A stretch of DNA of 8,695 bases, taken from assembly GCA_900549655.1 (NCBI GenBank), contig UROZ01000083.1, positions 1 to 8,695 of the forward strand. The letters are read 5' to 3'. Made by a program: the position numbers and the translations under genes. This DNA comes from an uncultured Collinsella sp. (GTDB lineage Bacteria; Actinomycetota; Coriobacteriia; Coriobacteriales; Coriobacteriaceae). Below, one piece after another: positions 1-5,901 of this stretch. Under the pieces are notes generated by a model. That model was not told where the DNA came from and ran no database searches. It worked only from the letters and a program-made list of their open reading frames with translations. How positions within the stretch are numbered: position 1 is the first letter of the stretch; each line of letters begins with the position of its first letter.

Positions 1-387
1 CAGGATGTCCACGAGCTGTTCCTGGGCAACTTCCTGGCCCAGACCAAGGCGCTCGCCTTTGGCAAGACGGCCGACGAGGTTCGTGCCGAGGGCACGCCCG
101 AGCAGATCGTCCCGGCCCGTTGCTTTGAGGGCAACCGTCCGACGACCTCGATCTTCGGCGACACGCTGACCCCGTTCGCACTCGGCGAGCTCATCGCCCT
201 GTACGAGCACATCACGTTTGTCGAGGGCACGGTCTGGGGCATCGACTCCTACGACCAGTGGGGCGTTGAGCTGGGCAAGCAGCTTGCCAAGCAGATCACC
301 CCGGCCTTCCACGATGACGCCGCCAAGGCCGAGCAGGACGCTTCGACCCAGGCGCTCATCGAGTTCTACCGCGCTCACCGCAAGTAG
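1..387 (+). CDS. pgi: Glucose-6-phosphate isomerase, C-terminal part (5' end outside window)
   Basis: This enzyme interconverts glucose 6-phosphate and fructose 6-phosphate in the cytoplasm, the second step of glycolysis. Only the last 128 residues are present. The frame is open from base 1 and ends at TAG 385-387. The run GIDSYDQWGVELGKQLA matches the second PGI family signature, and the upstream stretch with EGNRPTTSIFGDTLTPFALGELIALYEH is typical of the C-terminal sugar isomerase domain. The last codons (IEFYRAHRK) lie inside a 32-bp direct repeat whose second copy is at 3862-3893, where the end reads HCK. If that repeat is an att site, the final eleven codons here were supplied by the inserted element and the gene stayed intact. 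A strong hairpin terminator follows. The identification is secure; the start is not visible. Confidence 0.96.
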   Translation, partial: QDVHELFLGNFLAQTKALAFGKTADEVRAEGTPEQIVPARCFEGNRPTTSIFGDTLTPFALGELIALYEHITFVEGTVWGIDSYDQWGVELGKQLAKQITPAFHDDAAKAEQDASTQALIEFYRAHRK

Positions 388-389
388 TC
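358..389 (+). repeat. Direct repeat, probable left attachment site (attL) at pgi 3' end
   Basis: This 32-base stretch covers the last ten codons plus stop of pgi and two bases beyond. It matches 3862-3893 at 31 of 32 positions; the single difference is C379 versus T3883. Similarity stops sharply upstream (C357 versus G3861 and no match before). Only the gene tail is therefore duplicated, as expected when a site-specific recombinase uses a gene's 3' end as attB and the element restores the reading frame. Confidence 0.75.
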
Positions 390-420
390 GCTGCTGTTAA
401 CGCATCGCGCCTTATAGCCA

Positions 421-456
421 GGGGCCCGTATCCCATCGGATGCGGGCCCCTTTGCT
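421..456 (+). terminator. Rho-independent terminator of pgi (element-side copy)
   Basis: The stem GGGGCCCGTATCC (421-433) pairs with GGATGCGGGCCCC (438-450) over 13 bp with one G-U pair and a 4-base loop, followed by TTTGCTTT. It lies 33 bases after the pgi stop. A closely related hairpin at 3923-3952 follows the second copy of the pgi tail, so the terminator looks duplicated along with the att repeat. Confidence 0.88.
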
Positions 457-458
457 TT

Positions 459-481
459 GCCGTGGCCCCGGGGCGCACGGC
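459..481. other. GC-rich hairpin between convergent genes
   Basis: GCCGTG (459-464) can pair with CACGGC (476-481) around the self-complementary core GCCCCGGGGC. It lies between the pgi terminator and the stop of the convergent virD4-like gene at 529. No T-run follows on the minus strand, so it is at best a weak or Rho-assisted end signal for the minus-strand operon. No better terminator for that operon was seen. Confidence 0.3.
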
Positions 482-528
482 CTTTAAGGATCTTCGCCGG
501 AGCGTCGCGTGCTGCGAGGGGCCTGCGT

Positions 529-1833
529 CTAGAGCTCGGCCTCCGCATGGCCTCGCTGCGCCTCGGGCAGCTCCCCGTAGAGCGGATGGTCTTCGAGCCT
601 AAAGCGCTCGACCTGTTCGGGAGTGTGGCCGCGCACAAAGAGCCACGAGCGATCGATCGGCGTCGCCATGAGCGTGCTGGGCAGTGCGTCGGCGCGGTCG
701 GAAAACACCCGGGCGCTCTCGGGATCCTGGAACGCCAGCACCAGATGCGTGTCGCAGTTGCCCATGATGGAGCGTGCGCGTGCCTCGCCATAGAGCGCAT
801 CAAGCTGGTTGGTCGACTGCAGCAGCAGCGTTGCCCAGATGTTGCGGCTTCGGATAATCGAGAGCACGTTGTCGATCTGGGGGATCTGCAGATTTGCGAA
901 GTCATCGAGCATAAAGCGCACGGGCACGGGCAGGCTGCCGTCGGGCTGCCTATCGGCTTCGCGAATGAGGCCCATAAATGCCTGCGTAATAAAGAGGCCG
1001 GTCAGCGGATCGAGATTGCGGTCAATATCGCTTACGGTTACAAACAGGGCGCAGGGGGTGTGTCCCATGGAAGCGAAGTCCACCTGATGGCACTCACGAT
1101 AGAGCTGTGCCGCACCGTCGAATCCCAGGCACATGACCTTTTCGGCAAGGATGCCGACGATGCTCGCGTGCATGCGCTCGGCATTTTGCGTAATGGCGTA
1201 GCGCCGCCATAGCGAGAGGGCATAGCTTTGGGGGTCGGTCGTGATCAGATCGTCAAACAATCGACCCGTGGCACCGTCCTGCAGGTGCTCGATCAGCTTG
1301 ATGACCGAGCTGATCGTCTGCTCGTCGGCGGGTAGCTGTTCGGTGACGTAAGCGATAAGACACGACAGCAGGTTTGCCGCCGCATGATCCCAAAAAGGCT
1401 GGTTGTTGTCCTCGATGGGGCAGATGGCCTTTGCCACCGAGAGGATGTCCTGCTGGTTGGGCCTGCCGTCCGCCTTGCGGCGAATGTGCTTCAGGGGGTT
1501 GTAGCCGCAGCGCTCGATGCCGGGCGCAAGGGCCGGGACGGTGTTGAGGTCGGCGAAGTTGAGACATTGCACGCGGTAACCGTGGGCTGCCAGCACGGGT
1601 CCCACTTCGCGACAGAGCGTGCCTTTGGTGCCGAGCACGATGTAGCTTGCGTTCATCTGCAGCAGGTTGGGCTTGAGGACGTTTCGGGTCTTGCCGGCTC
1701 CCGAGGGGCCGATCACAAGTGCATTGTTGTTGAGTCCCGTTTGGCGGGTGTCGCAGGAAAGCGTTCGATCCTTGGCGAGGATGGTGGACAATGCGGACTC
1801 AGATGCGGCGAGGCGGCTGGCGAGGTTAGACAT
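529..1833 (-). CDS. VirD4/TraG-type coupling ATPase without membrane anchor
   Basis: This 434-residue protein is related to type IV secretion coupling proteins, hexameric ATPases that pass DNA-protein substrates to a conjugation channel. The Walker A motif GPSGAGKT is at residues 42-49, followed by KPNLLQ at 54-59 as in TraG proteins of Gram-positive conjugative elements. The Walker B region RFMLDDFAN (306-314) has DD where DE is usual. LLLQSTNQLDALYG (336-349), GNCDTHLVL (358-366) and the C-terminal RG...FRLEDHPLYGEL are also family-like. The usual second conserved block DPKGE reads GTKGT (68-72). Walker A sits about 100 residues nearer the N-terminus than usual, and no membrane segments precede it, so the protein should be cytosolic. 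The start MSNLASR is chosen because a perfect AAGGAGGT lies 5 bases upstream; a longer open frame reaches 2025 but overlaps clpP deeply. The start overlaps the clpP-like stop by 8 bases (ATGTCTAA), so translation is probably coupled. The family is sure; a role in transfer is not. Confidence 0.88.
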   Translation of the reverse strand: MSNLASRLAASESALSTILAKDRTLSCDTRQTGLNNNALVIGPSGAGKTRNVLKPNLLQMNASYIVLGTKGTLCREVGPVLAAHGYRVQCLNFADLNTVPALAPGIERCGYNPLKHIRRKADGRPNQQDILSVAKAICPIEDNNQPFWDHAAANLLSCLIAYVTEQLPADEQTISSVIKLIEHLQDGATGRLFDDLITTDPQSYALSLWRRYAITQNAERMHASIVGILAEKVMCLGFDGAAQLYRECHQVDFASMGHTPCALFVTVSDIDRNLDPLTGLFITQAFMGLIREADRQPDGSLPVPVRFMLDDFANLQIPQIDNVLSIIRSRNIWATLLLQSTNQLDALYGEARARSIMGNCDTHLVLAFQDPESARVFSDRADALPSTLMATPIDRSWLFVRGHTPEQVERFRLEDHPLYGELPEAQRGHAEAEL

Positions 1834-2443
1834 GGGAGACCTCCTTGGTGGTCGAGAGGATTTCATGGGCAAATCCGAGCTCGACGGCGCGCTCGGCCGA
1901 AAGGTAGGTGTCTTTTGCGGTGAGGGACTGGATGCGCTTGGGCGTGAGGCCGCTGCGGTCCGAGAGGATTTGCGTGAGGGTCTTGCGGGTCTGCATGAGA
2001 CGCCGGCTGGTTTCCTGCAGCGCAAGTGCCGAGCCGCCTGCCCCCTGGGGGATCAGCGGGTCGTGAATCATGAGCTCTGCATGGGGCGCCATACGGCGAT
2101 CGTCGCCGCCCATAAAGATCACGGCGCCCATGGACGCGGCGAATTCCAGGCAGACGGTGCGGATGGGGCACGATGCGAGACGCATGGCGTCATAGATCGC
2201 AAGACCCGATCGAACGCTTCCGCCGGCGCTGGCGACAAATATGGTGATGGGGCGGCTGGGGTTGGTGGCATCGAGCAGGCGAATCTGCTGACATAGGTCG
2301 TGGGCCATCGGGGTTTCGATGTTTCCCATGACGGAGAGCTCGCGACGGGCGAGCATCTCATCGTAAATGCTGGTGAGCGTGATGCCTCGGGCGGATTCAC
2401 GCATGGTGAGGGGGCTGATGATGGGGGAATGATTGGTGTCCAT
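1826..2443 (-). CDS. ClpP-family serine protease subunit on the inserted element
   Basis: This 205-residue protein has the length and motifs of the ClpP peptidase, which forms a barrel of two stacked rings and degrades proteins fed to it by an AAA+ unfoldase. The catalytic triad is visible: Ser104 in FAASMGA, His127 in MIHDPL and Asp178 in KDTYLSA, which aligns with the DRFLSA segment of Escherichia coli ClpP. The substrate-binding GGSV is at 74-77 and the helix IYDAMRL follows. It differs from housekeeping ClpP in ASAGGSV for NSPGGSV and MIHDPL for MIHQPL, so it is a diverged accessory copy. The start has AAAGGAG 5 bases upstream. It is the middle gene of the operon: 63 bases after the unknown gene, and overlapping the virD4-like start by 8 bases. 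No ClpX, ClpA or ClpC gene is nearby, so its partner is either a host unfoldase or, speculatively, the adjacent ATPase. Classification is firm; its target is unknown. Confidence 0.9.
   Translation of the reverse strand: MDTNHSPIISPLTMRESARGITLTSIYDEMLARRELSVMGNIETPMAHDLCQQIRLLDATNPSRPITIFVASAGGSVRSGLAIYDAMRLASCPIRTVCLEFAASMGAVIFMGGDDRRMAPHAELMIHDPLIPQGAGGSALALQETSRRLMQTRKTLTQILSDRSGLTPKRIQSLTAKDTYLSAERAVELGFAHEILSTTKEVSHV
1839..1846 (-). promoter_or_regulatory. Ribosome binding site fixing the virD4-like start
   Basis: On the minus strand this reads AAGGAGGT, a perfect anti-16S match, 5 bases before the ATG at 1833. It lies inside the last codons of the clpP-like gene. It rules out the longer open frame as the natural start. 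Confidence 0.85.
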
Positions 2444-2506
2444 GAGGACTCCTTTCTGTTGGTTGTGTTGTGGAATAGGATTGTTGCCCGCGGAGGGGCT
2501 GGCGGG

Positions 2507-3397
2507 CTACAGGGTTCGTCCGAGCCTGAGATCGAGCTCGGTTGTGGGGCAGGCTGCCTGTTCGTGCGGCTCGCAAGCGCCAAGGGCTCCAAAGCGATGG
2601 AGCGTTGCGACGGGCGTGGTGTAGGCGAGCCGCAGCTGATGCTCGACAGGGGCACATCCGTCATTTTTGTAATGAGCCGCGTAGCATTGCGCGATGCTGG
2701 CGTTCATCTCGCTGCCATTGCGATGGCGCTCAAACTGGCGTCTGCAGGTCTCGATGATCTTTGCTACCGACTTGGGTGCCGTCGCGGGAACAAGGGCGAG
2801 ATAGCCCTCAAATAGCTCGTTGATGCTCAGGAGGCACAGCAGGTCGATCAGCGTCCTTATGGCTGCTCCCTCGGCGGAAAAGTGCGCGGTCATGCGGTTA
2901 TATCGGTTGCGGTCGACGATAGCCGCATGGGGTCTTGGAGTTTTCTGCCCCGTGGTCCCGGGCTTTTGCCGCGCCTGTGTATTGAGCTCGACGTTGCAGC
3001 GCTTGAGGCCGTCCAACGGAAGGAACAGTGCGGTGCGCAGGGTGTTCCGCTTGTTTTCGAGTTCATGACGCTCGTCGGGTTCCCATTCGAGCTTGAGTTT
3101 CGTGTCGAGCGCCGTAAGCATATGGGCTAGGCAGCCTACGGTAAGAACGTACGAATCGTTGTCGCGTTTTGGGGCATAGGGGTCTGTCAGCTTGCGAATG
3201 TCGGGGTCGCCCATGATCTTTGTGCAGCGCTTCAGCAGTTGAGGGTGGTCGGCCAAGATCGTCGCGAGCGGTAGCGACGCGTAGTTCTTGATGGTCGCGG
3301 CGGCAAAGGCGGCGTCATATTCGTTTGCATATGCTCGCTCAATGCGGGCATCCAGAATGCTTTTCTTATCGCCGTCTTCAGCGTGGTGGTTTGTCAT
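2507..3397 (-). CDS. Unrecognised 296-residue protein, first gene of the element operon
   Basis: I do not recognise a family. The start MTNHHAEDGDKK is chosen because GGAGAAG lies just upstream (3400-3406). The open frame continues to 3553, but the extra 52 residues are a low-complexity His/Gln/Ile stretch encoded by the TGATGT repeats and look untranslated. The protein appears soluble. Its N-terminal half is predicted mainly helical and charged (residues 10-125), a Lys/Arg/Pro-rich linker follows (about 140-170), then a hydrophobic helical patch AIRTLIDLLCLLSINELFEGYLALV (179-203) and a basic helix with CRRQFERHR (218-226). Several cysteines (58, 89, 134, 188, 218, 238, 248, 275, 283) are scattered with no clear metal-binding spacing. 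No signal peptide or confident membrane segment is seen. It lies 63 bases upstream of the clpP-like gene and is probably cotranscribed. It could be an adaptor, a DNA-binding accessory or a transfer protein; nothing decides between these. Confidence 0.72.
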   Translation of the reverse strand: MTNHHAEDGDKKSILDARIERAYANEYDAAFAAATIKNYASLPLATILADHPQLLKRCTKIMGDPDIRKLTDPYAPKRDNDSYVLTVGCLAHMLTALDTKLKLEWEPDERHELENKRNTLRTALFLPLDGLKRCNVELNTQARQKPGTTGQKTPRPHAAIVDRNRYNRMTAHFSAEGAAIRTLIDLLCLLSINELFEGYLALVPATAPKSVAKIIETCRRQFERHRNGSEMNASIAQCYAAHYKNDGCAPVEHQLRLAYTTPVATLHRFGALGACEPHEQAACPTTELDLRLGRTL

Positions 3398-3861
3398 AGC
3401 TTCTCCAATCGGTTGATGTTCGTGCTGTTTGTTGATGTGTTGGTTGTCGTGAGTGATGTGCTTGCCGTGGGTGATGTGCTGACGTTGGGGTGCTATGCGC
3501 TTTTCAATGAGCCCGTGAGGCAGTTGCTGCAGGGGCGGGATGGAACGGCCCATGCAAGGCGGAAGGCATCGTGCTCAAAATCGAGACAGCAATGCCCTGG
3601 GTGCCTCACATGTGGCAGTTACCTCATTAAGTTGTCATTGCGTTTGGGGTTGTACTTTGCCGATCTTCCTTCTCTTACACGCTGAAAACTGAAACTTCAT
3701 ATGCTCGATCTACTTAAAACCGCAACGGCGGTCTTTTATCAACTTATATGTCGGAACGTGTCTTTGCAAGTACTTTTTTGCGTTTGTTTCAAATGGGGTG
3801 GTTTTGCAACCGTCACGCGCCACGCTATGCGAACGTGCCCCGGCTCGGATAAGATGGTGCG
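3398..3861. other. Non-coding leader of the element operon, up to the right att repeat
   Basis: No convincing gene was found in this 464-base stretch on either strand; the short open frames lack ribosome sites and recognisable protein sequence. It contains the TGATGT repeats, then a more AT-rich part from about 3610 to 3800. A small hairpin ACCGC-AACG-GCGGT at 3719-3732 is flanked by AAAA and CTTTT and could be a weak terminator in either direction. The minus-strand operon promoter should lie here, but I could not find a pair of -35 and -10 boxes good enough to name. In complete elements this end often holds the integrase gene; none is present. Confidence 0.6.
3412..3480. repeat. Four TGATGT boxes at 18-21 bp spacing in the operon leader
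   Basis: TGATGT occurs at 3414, 3433, 3454 and 3472, spaced 19, 21 and 18 bp, close to two helical turns. The last two are part of a 15-bp direct repeat with one mismatch (3448-3462 and 3466-3480, core GTGATGTGCT). They lie immediately upstream of the start of the minus-strand operon, where iteron-like or regulator-binding repeats could act. They may also be only simple-sequence drift in a G/T-rich stretch. Confidence 0.4.
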
Positions 3862-3893
3862 ATCGAGTTCTACCGCGCTCACTGCAAGTAGTC
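3862..3893 (+). repeat. Direct repeat, probable right attachment site (attR), displaced pgi tail
   Basis: This is the second copy of the pgi 3' end, in the same orientation, with one mismatch (the copy would encode HCK-stop instead of HRK-stop). It has no pgi coding sequence in front of it, so it is not a gene. In the simplest model it is the original chromosomal end of pgi, pushed away by the insertion, with the original terminator behind it at 3923-3952. The distance between equivalent bases of the two copies is 3504 bp, which would be the element length. Confidence 0.75.
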
Positions 3894-3922
3894 TTTGTTG
3901 CTGAGATAGGTCACGGCCGAAA

Positions 3923-3957
3923 GGGGCCCGTATCCCAACAGATACGGGCCCCTTGCT
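3923..3957 (+). terminator. Second GGGGCCCG-type terminator (probable original pgi terminator)
   Basis: GGGGCCCGTATC (3923-3934) pairs perfectly with GATACGGGCCCC (3941-3952) over 12 bp with loop CCAACA, followed by TTGCTATTT. It lies 31 bases after the displaced pgi stop, against 33 for the left copy. The two hairpins share the outer arms and differ in the inner stem and loop. Confidence 0.8.
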
Positions 3958-4171
3958 ATTTAAATGGGCATGAGGGTGTATTGAGGGGGGATGTCTTGCT
4001 GTCGGCATCCGCGTGCGGTGCCATTCGCTGTCCGTAAATTATACGTTTACGGCTAATTTCATACCACTTGTCGGAATGCGGACGCTGTCCTTGCATGCCG
4101 GGCGTACATTGAACGTGGTTTTTCGCGTGAAGCCACGAATCGGTTGCCAGCCCTGAACAAGGAGGCCCAGC
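3953..4171. other. Intergenic region upstream of deoC
   Basis: I see no gene here. It contains the inverted repeat at 4032-4052 described separately. No confident sigma-70 type promoter could be assigned, although deoC must be transcribed from this region because a terminator precedes it. Confidence 0.5.
4032..4052. promoter_or_regulatory. Inverted repeat upstream of deoC, possible operator
   Basis: CCGTAAA (4032-4038) and TTTACGG (4046-4052) are perfect 7-bp arms around TTATACG. It is 120 bases upstream of the deoC start in an AT-rich island, which fits a regulator-binding site at the deoC promoter. No T-run follows, so it is not a terminator. The regulator is unknown. Confidence 0.4.
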
Positions 4172-4846
4172 ATGACGCTTGCCAAACCCATCAATAAATA
4201 CATCGACTATATCGATGCCCCCGAGGACACGTTTGAGCAGTATGTCGAGAAGGCGTTAAAGTACAACTTTCGCTGCGTATTTGCGAACCTGCAGGAGTAC
4301 GAGACGGGCCGCGCCATGCTCGAGGGCTCTGACATCATCCTTGCCGGCGCTATCGACTTTCCCCAGGGCACTATGACGCTTGAGGAGAAGCTTGCGAGGT
4401 TTGAGGAATACGCTGCGTGTGGCTTTACCGAGATTGACTACGTTTTGAATCAGGGGTCGATCGAGAACCGCGATTTTGATGCCATCGAGCGCGAGATGAC
4501 TACCATTGCTGATTTTTGTCGCGCGCATGGCATCACTGACAAGGTAATCGTCGAGATGTGCAAGCTGGACGGCGACGACGCCGCCAAGCGCCGTGTATGC
4601 GAGATCGCGCTGGAGGCCAAGCCGGGATTCCTTAAGACATCGACCGGCAGAAGCTTTGGCGGTGCTAAGCTCGAGGACGTGCGGCTGATGCACGAGGTGC
4701 TCGGCGATGCCGTGGCAATCAAGGCGGCGGGCGGTATCCATAATTACGAAGAGGCTTGCGCATTCATCGAGGCCGGCGCCAGCGCGTTAGGTGCATCGGC
4801 GGGCATCGCGATCGTCGAGGGCGCACCGACGGATGAGCGTCGCTAG
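4172..4846 (+). CDS. deoC: Deoxyribose-phosphate aldolase
   Basis: This enzyme cleaves 2-deoxyribose 5-phosphate to glyceraldehyde 3-phosphate and acetaldehyde, letting the cell use deoxynucleosides as carbon source; it is cytoplasmic. The 224-residue length fits the family. The Schiff-base lysine is K155 in GFLKTSTG, and the second active-site lysine is K184 in IKAAGGI. The family's acidic residue is D89 in TEIDYVLNQG, which differs from the usual VIN or VLP wording after EID. The start has AAGGAGG six bases upstream. It stands as a single transcription unit: a terminator precedes it, and 149 bases separate it from the next gene. No deoA, deoB or nucleoside kinase gene is adjacent, unlike many deo operons. 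An inverted repeat at 4032-4052 may be a control site. Confidence 0.95.
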   Translation: MTLAKPINKYIDYIDAPEDTFEQYVEKALKYNFRCVFANLQEYETGRAMLEGSDIILAGAIDFPQGTMTLEEKLARFEEYAACGFTEIDYVLNQGSIENRDFDAIEREMTTIADFCRAHGITDKVIVEMCKLDGDDAAKRRVCEIALEAKPGFLKTSTGRSFGGAKLEDVRLMHEVLGDAVAIKAAGGIHNYEEACAFIEAGASALGASAGIAIVEGAPTDERR

Positions 4847-4995
4847 CAGACGTATTTGACCTGAGCGATAAAGCTTCACGACCACACGCCGTTCATGTTC
4901 GAGACAATATGACTTTTTGCCCGTTGTAAACGGAGTCGCGATGGGTGTTCTGTATGATGGCTCAGACAAGGTTGTTCAATGACAGGGAGGCATAT

Positions 4996-5838
4996 ATGGC
5001 AATCAAAGCCATCGCGATGGATATCGACGGTACGCTCACCAACGATCAGAAAGTGATTAGCCCGCGTACGCGCGAGAAGCTGCTCGCGGCGCAGGAGTCG
5101 GGCATTAAGCTCATTTTGGCTTCGGGCCGTCCCGCATGGGGGCTCCACGCCTTGGCGCAGGAGCTCGACCTCCAAAACCATGACGGTCTGCTAGTTGCCT
5201 TTAACGGCGCACACGTCGTCGATGCCCAGACCGACGAGGTACTGTTCGATCAGGCTATGCCTGCCGACGAATTGCATCGCCTGATTGATCACCTGCGTAA
5301 TTTTGACGTGATCCCTATGATTTCGCTCGGTCGCGATTTGCACGTCGAGGACTCGTACCGCTGCATGATCACGCTGCCTGACGGCTCGCAGAAAAACATC
5401 GTCAAATACGAGCGCGATGCGTGCGATCTTAAGATCCGCGAGGTCGAGAGCCTGCATGAGGTCGCTGATGCTTATCCCGTGGACAAGCTGCTGACGGCGG
5501 GCGATCCGGCCTACCTGCAGGCGCATTGCGAGGAGATGTATGCGCCCTTTAAGCAGACGCTTTCGGGCATGTTTACGGCCGACTGGTACTTTGAGTACAC
5601 AGCGCCCGGTATCGACAAAGCCCGTGCGCTCGAGGGTGCCCTGCCCAAACTCGGCATCGATGCCAGCGAGGTCGTATCGTTTGGCGACGGCCAGAACGAC
5701 AAGTCCATGATTGAGTGGGCCGGCACCGGTGTTGCCATGGGCAACGCGGTCGATGAGGTTAAGGCCGTGGCCCAGATGGTGACCGCCAATAACAACGAAG
5801 ACGGTATTGCGGTGGCGCTGGATAAGCTGCTGGGTTAG
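4996..5838 (+). CDS. Cof-type HAD-IIB family sugar phosphatase
   Basis: This 280-residue protein belongs to the Cof/YidA group of haloacid dehalogenase-like hydrolases, cytoplasmic magnesium-dependent phosphatases that act on sugar phosphates or related small molecules. Motif I is MDIDGTLT with nucleophile D9 and acid/base D11. Motif II is LASGRP (S43), motif III is K208 in GIDKARAL, and motif IV is FGDGQND (229-235). The cap domain lies between, about residues 85-195, and FNGAHVV at 69-75 is family-typical. The start is set at MAIKAIAMD because AGGGAGG lies 5 bases upstream; the frame is open 17 codons further but without a ribosome site. A -10-like TATGAT at 4953-4958 and a short inverted repeat CCGTT-GTA-AACGG (4921-4933) lie upstream, though no good -35 box accompanies the -10. 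The real substrate cannot be told from the sequence. Confidence 0.93.
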   Translation: MAIKAIAMDIDGTLTNDQKVISPRTREKLLAAQESGIKLILASGRPAWGLHALAQELDLQNHDGLLVAFNGAHVVDAQTDEVLFDQAMPADELHRLIDHLRNFDVIPMISLGRDLHVEDSYRCMITLPDGSQKNIVKYERDACDLKIREVESLHEVADAYPVDKLLTAGDPAYLQAHCEEMYAPFKQTLSGMFTADWYFEYTAPGIDKARALEGALPKLGIDASEVVSFGDGQNDKSMIEWAGTGVAMGNAVDEVKAVAQMVTANNNEDGIAVALDKLLG

Positions 5839-5860
5839 AATCGCCGATAATGCATGGTTT

Positions 5861-5889
5861 GGGCGCCTGCTTGCAGGTGCCCTTTTGTT
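5861..5889 (+). terminator. Rho-independent terminator between the two HAD genes
   Basis: GGGCGCCTGC (5861-5870) pairs with GCAGGTGCCC (5873-5882), 10 bp with one G-U pair, followed by TTTTGTT. It ends the Cof gene unit. The next gene's ribosome site begins two bases after the T-run, so that gene is reached by readthrough or by a promoter inside the Cof gene. Confidence 0.85.
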
Positions 5890-5890
5890 A

Positions 5891-5897
5891 GGGAGGG
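5891..5897 (+). promoter_or_regulatory. Ribosome binding site fixing a GTG start
   Basis: GGGAGGG lies 4 bases before GTG 5902-5904. The only upstream in-frame ATG (5854) lies ahead of the terminator hairpin and would put its sequence into the protein, so GTG is preferred. Confidence 0.75.
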
Positions 5898-5901
5898 TGC
5901 C

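Larger units (their letters stand above)
358..3893. mobile_element. Putative 3.5-kb integrated element in pgi, carrying an unknown gene, a clpP-like gene and a virD4-like gene
   Basis: The region is bounded by 32-bp direct repeats of the pgi tail, each followed by a related terminator. It holds one minus-strand operon with a conjugation-type ATPase gene, convergent to pgi. The VirD4/TraG homology and the att-like borders both point to a mobile element. No integrase, relaxase, replication gene or other transfer gene fits inside, so it cannot be autonomous. It may be a cis-mobilizable remnant, an internally deleted conjugative element, or a compact cargo island moved by helper proteins encoded elsewhere. 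Base composition by eye is like the host's, which gives no sign of recent transfer from a distant genome. The borders are well supported; the class is inferred. Confidence 0.65.

Noticed and set aside
1119..1127. LGF tripeptide in the VirD4-like protein (residues 236-238), resembling the ClpP-docking loop motif of Clp ATPases
   Set aside because: The surrounding segment aligns with a normal family stretch (similar to LGV in relatives I recall), not an added loop, so the match is probably chance. It is not used as evidence for ClpP docking.
457..1212. Plus-strand open frame opposite the virD4-like gene
   Set aside because: It is antisense to a protein with clear Walker and TraG motifs, has no good ribosome site and encodes no recognisable sequence.
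1834..2025. Longer N-terminus for the VirD4-like protein
   Set aside because: The extra 64 residues are Arg/Ser/Pro-rich, lie within clpP coding sequence in another frame and contain no membrane helix; a perfect ribosome site marks the ATG at 1833.
3862..3893. Second pgi tail as a remnant of a whole-gene duplication
   Set aside because: No pgi similarity exists upstream of 3862, not even degraded, and the boundary is abrupt. A site-specific insertion explains it better.
3701..4037. Short open frames running through the displaced pgi tail
   Set aside because: They read through the att repeat and terminator in frames unlike pgi, without ribosome sites. They are by-products of the repeat.
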